A stretch of 5,157 bases of DNA from Kiritimatiellia bacterium (GTDB taxonomy: Bacteria > Verrucomicrobiota > Kiritimatiellia > SLAD01). Below are positions 4,673 to 5,157 of this stretch, piece after piece. The translations under genes and the position numbers were made by a program. Location: the NCBI GenBank assembly GCA_007126995.1, contig SLAD01000194.1, positions 1-5,157 of the forward strand, read 5' to 3'. The notes under the pieces were generated by a model. That model did not search any database and was not told where the DNA came from. It saw nothing but the letters and a program-made list of their open reading frames with translations. Numbering within the stretch: the stretch's first letter is position 1; every line of letters begins with the position of its first letter.

Positions 4673-5157
4673 TCAGTAGGTTAGTGTACCCTGAAATACG
4701 TGCTCGGCTGGTCCGGTCAGCGTGACCCGCTCGGCGCTGTCATCCGTCAGTTGATAATCCACCAGCAGCAGGTGCCCACCCGCAGTCTGAATGCGTACGG
4801 GTGCCTGGCAACGTCCGGTCTTGCCGGCGATCAGTCCGGCGGCGACGATCCCGGTCCCGCAGGCCGGCGTTTCCGCCTCGACGCCGCGCTCATAGGTGCG
4901 GATGCGCAACGCATCCGCGCCGGTCACCTGAATAAAATTGACGTTGGTCCCGTCTGGCGCGAAGTCTTCATGCTGTCGAATCTGACGACCGAGCGAGACC
5001 ACGTCCAATCCTTCCACATCGCCCACTTCGACGACCACATGGGGAACCCCGCTGTTAACGAAGTGGTACGCAATCGGTTCGCCATTGAGCTGGAGCTGCT
5101 GGTTCAGTCGCCAGTCCTTGGGCGGCGTCATCGTGAGGCGGACGGTTTCGTCCTCGA
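4673..5157 (-). CDS. dapF: Diaminopimelate epimerase, C-terminal part (5' end beyond the window)
   Basis: This cytoplasmic enzyme interconverts LL- and meso-diaminopimelate in lysine and peptidoglycan precursor synthesis, using two cysteines as acid and base. The visible 160 residues include NSGVPHVVVEV, PDGTNVNF, and RTYERGVEAETPACGTG. The Cys of PACGTG (residue 99 of the visible part) is the second catalytic cysteine, corresponding to Cys217 of the well-studied enzymes. The first catalytic cysteine (GNGxRC motif) lies in the missing N-terminus. The frame stays open to the window edge; the internal ATG at 5131 is not the start, because the 8 upstream codons continue the expected dapF sequence. 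The gene ends at TGA 4673-4675 and is followed by the cotransporter gene. No defect is seen. Confidence 0.95.
   Translation of the reverse strand, partial: EDETVRLTMTPPKDWRLNQQLQLNGEPIAYHFVNSGVPHVVVEVGDVEGLDVVSLGRQIRQHEDFAPDGTNVNFIQVTGADALRIRTYERGVEAETPACGTGIVAAGLIAGKTGRCQAPVRIQTAGGHLLLVDYQLTDDSAERVTLTGPAEHVFQGTLTY

Overview
This 5.2 kb window is GC-rich and looks like ordinary bacterial chromosome with a small accessory block in the middle. The dapF and Na/Pi-cotransporter sequences, together with two kinds of short palindromic intergenic repeat, suggest a Verrucomicrobiota (Opitutae-like) genome. That assignment rests on recognition from memory, not a search, and is moderate to low confidence. 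Both ends cut genes: a P1B-type metal ATPase runs off the left edge and a diaminopimelate epimerase gene runs off the right edge.

Layout. 1-1051 (minus): N-terminal 350 residues of a heavy-metal-translocating P-type ATPase. 1063-1203: five 17-bp palindromes whose centres lie exactly 31 bp apart, directly upstream of the ATPase start. 1204-1276: first copy of a 72/73-bp inverted-repeat element. 1287-1559 (minus): a 90-residue secreted protein that looks like a very short or internally deleted outer-membrane beta-barrel protein. 1560-1804: divergent intergenic region holding a plus-strand terminator-like hairpin, a possible 27-codon leader ORF on the minus strand, an 18-bp palindrome, and a strong sigma-70-type promoter overlapped by a 23-bp operator-like inverted repeat. 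1805-2408 (plus): a type II toxin-antitoxin pair, a Phd/YefM-like antitoxin followed by a VapC-type PIN toxin that starts at an overlapping GTG. 2424-2876 (plus): the ATPase domain only of a sensor histidine kinase, without sensor or phospho-acceptor domain. 2866-2937: second copy of the inverted-repeat element. 2947-4629 (minus): a Na/Pi-cotransporter-family protein with a PhoU-like C-terminal domain. 4673-5157 (minus): the C-terminal two thirds or so of dapF.

How it works together. dapF and the cotransporter gene are co-oriented 43 bp apart and probably co-transcribed. The vapBC pair is a self-contained cassette with its own promoter and probable autoregulatory operator, and it abuts the kinase remnant in the same reading frame, as if it had landed in or been recombined into a kinase gene. 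Both copies of the inverted-repeat element sit 9-10 bp after the stop codon of a minus-strand gene, in the same orientation, so they may act as 3'-end or terminator elements. I see no CRISPR array, rRNA, tRNA or transposase gene. The least explained structures are the 31-bp-phased palindrome array before the ATPase gene and the repeated inverted-repeat element.
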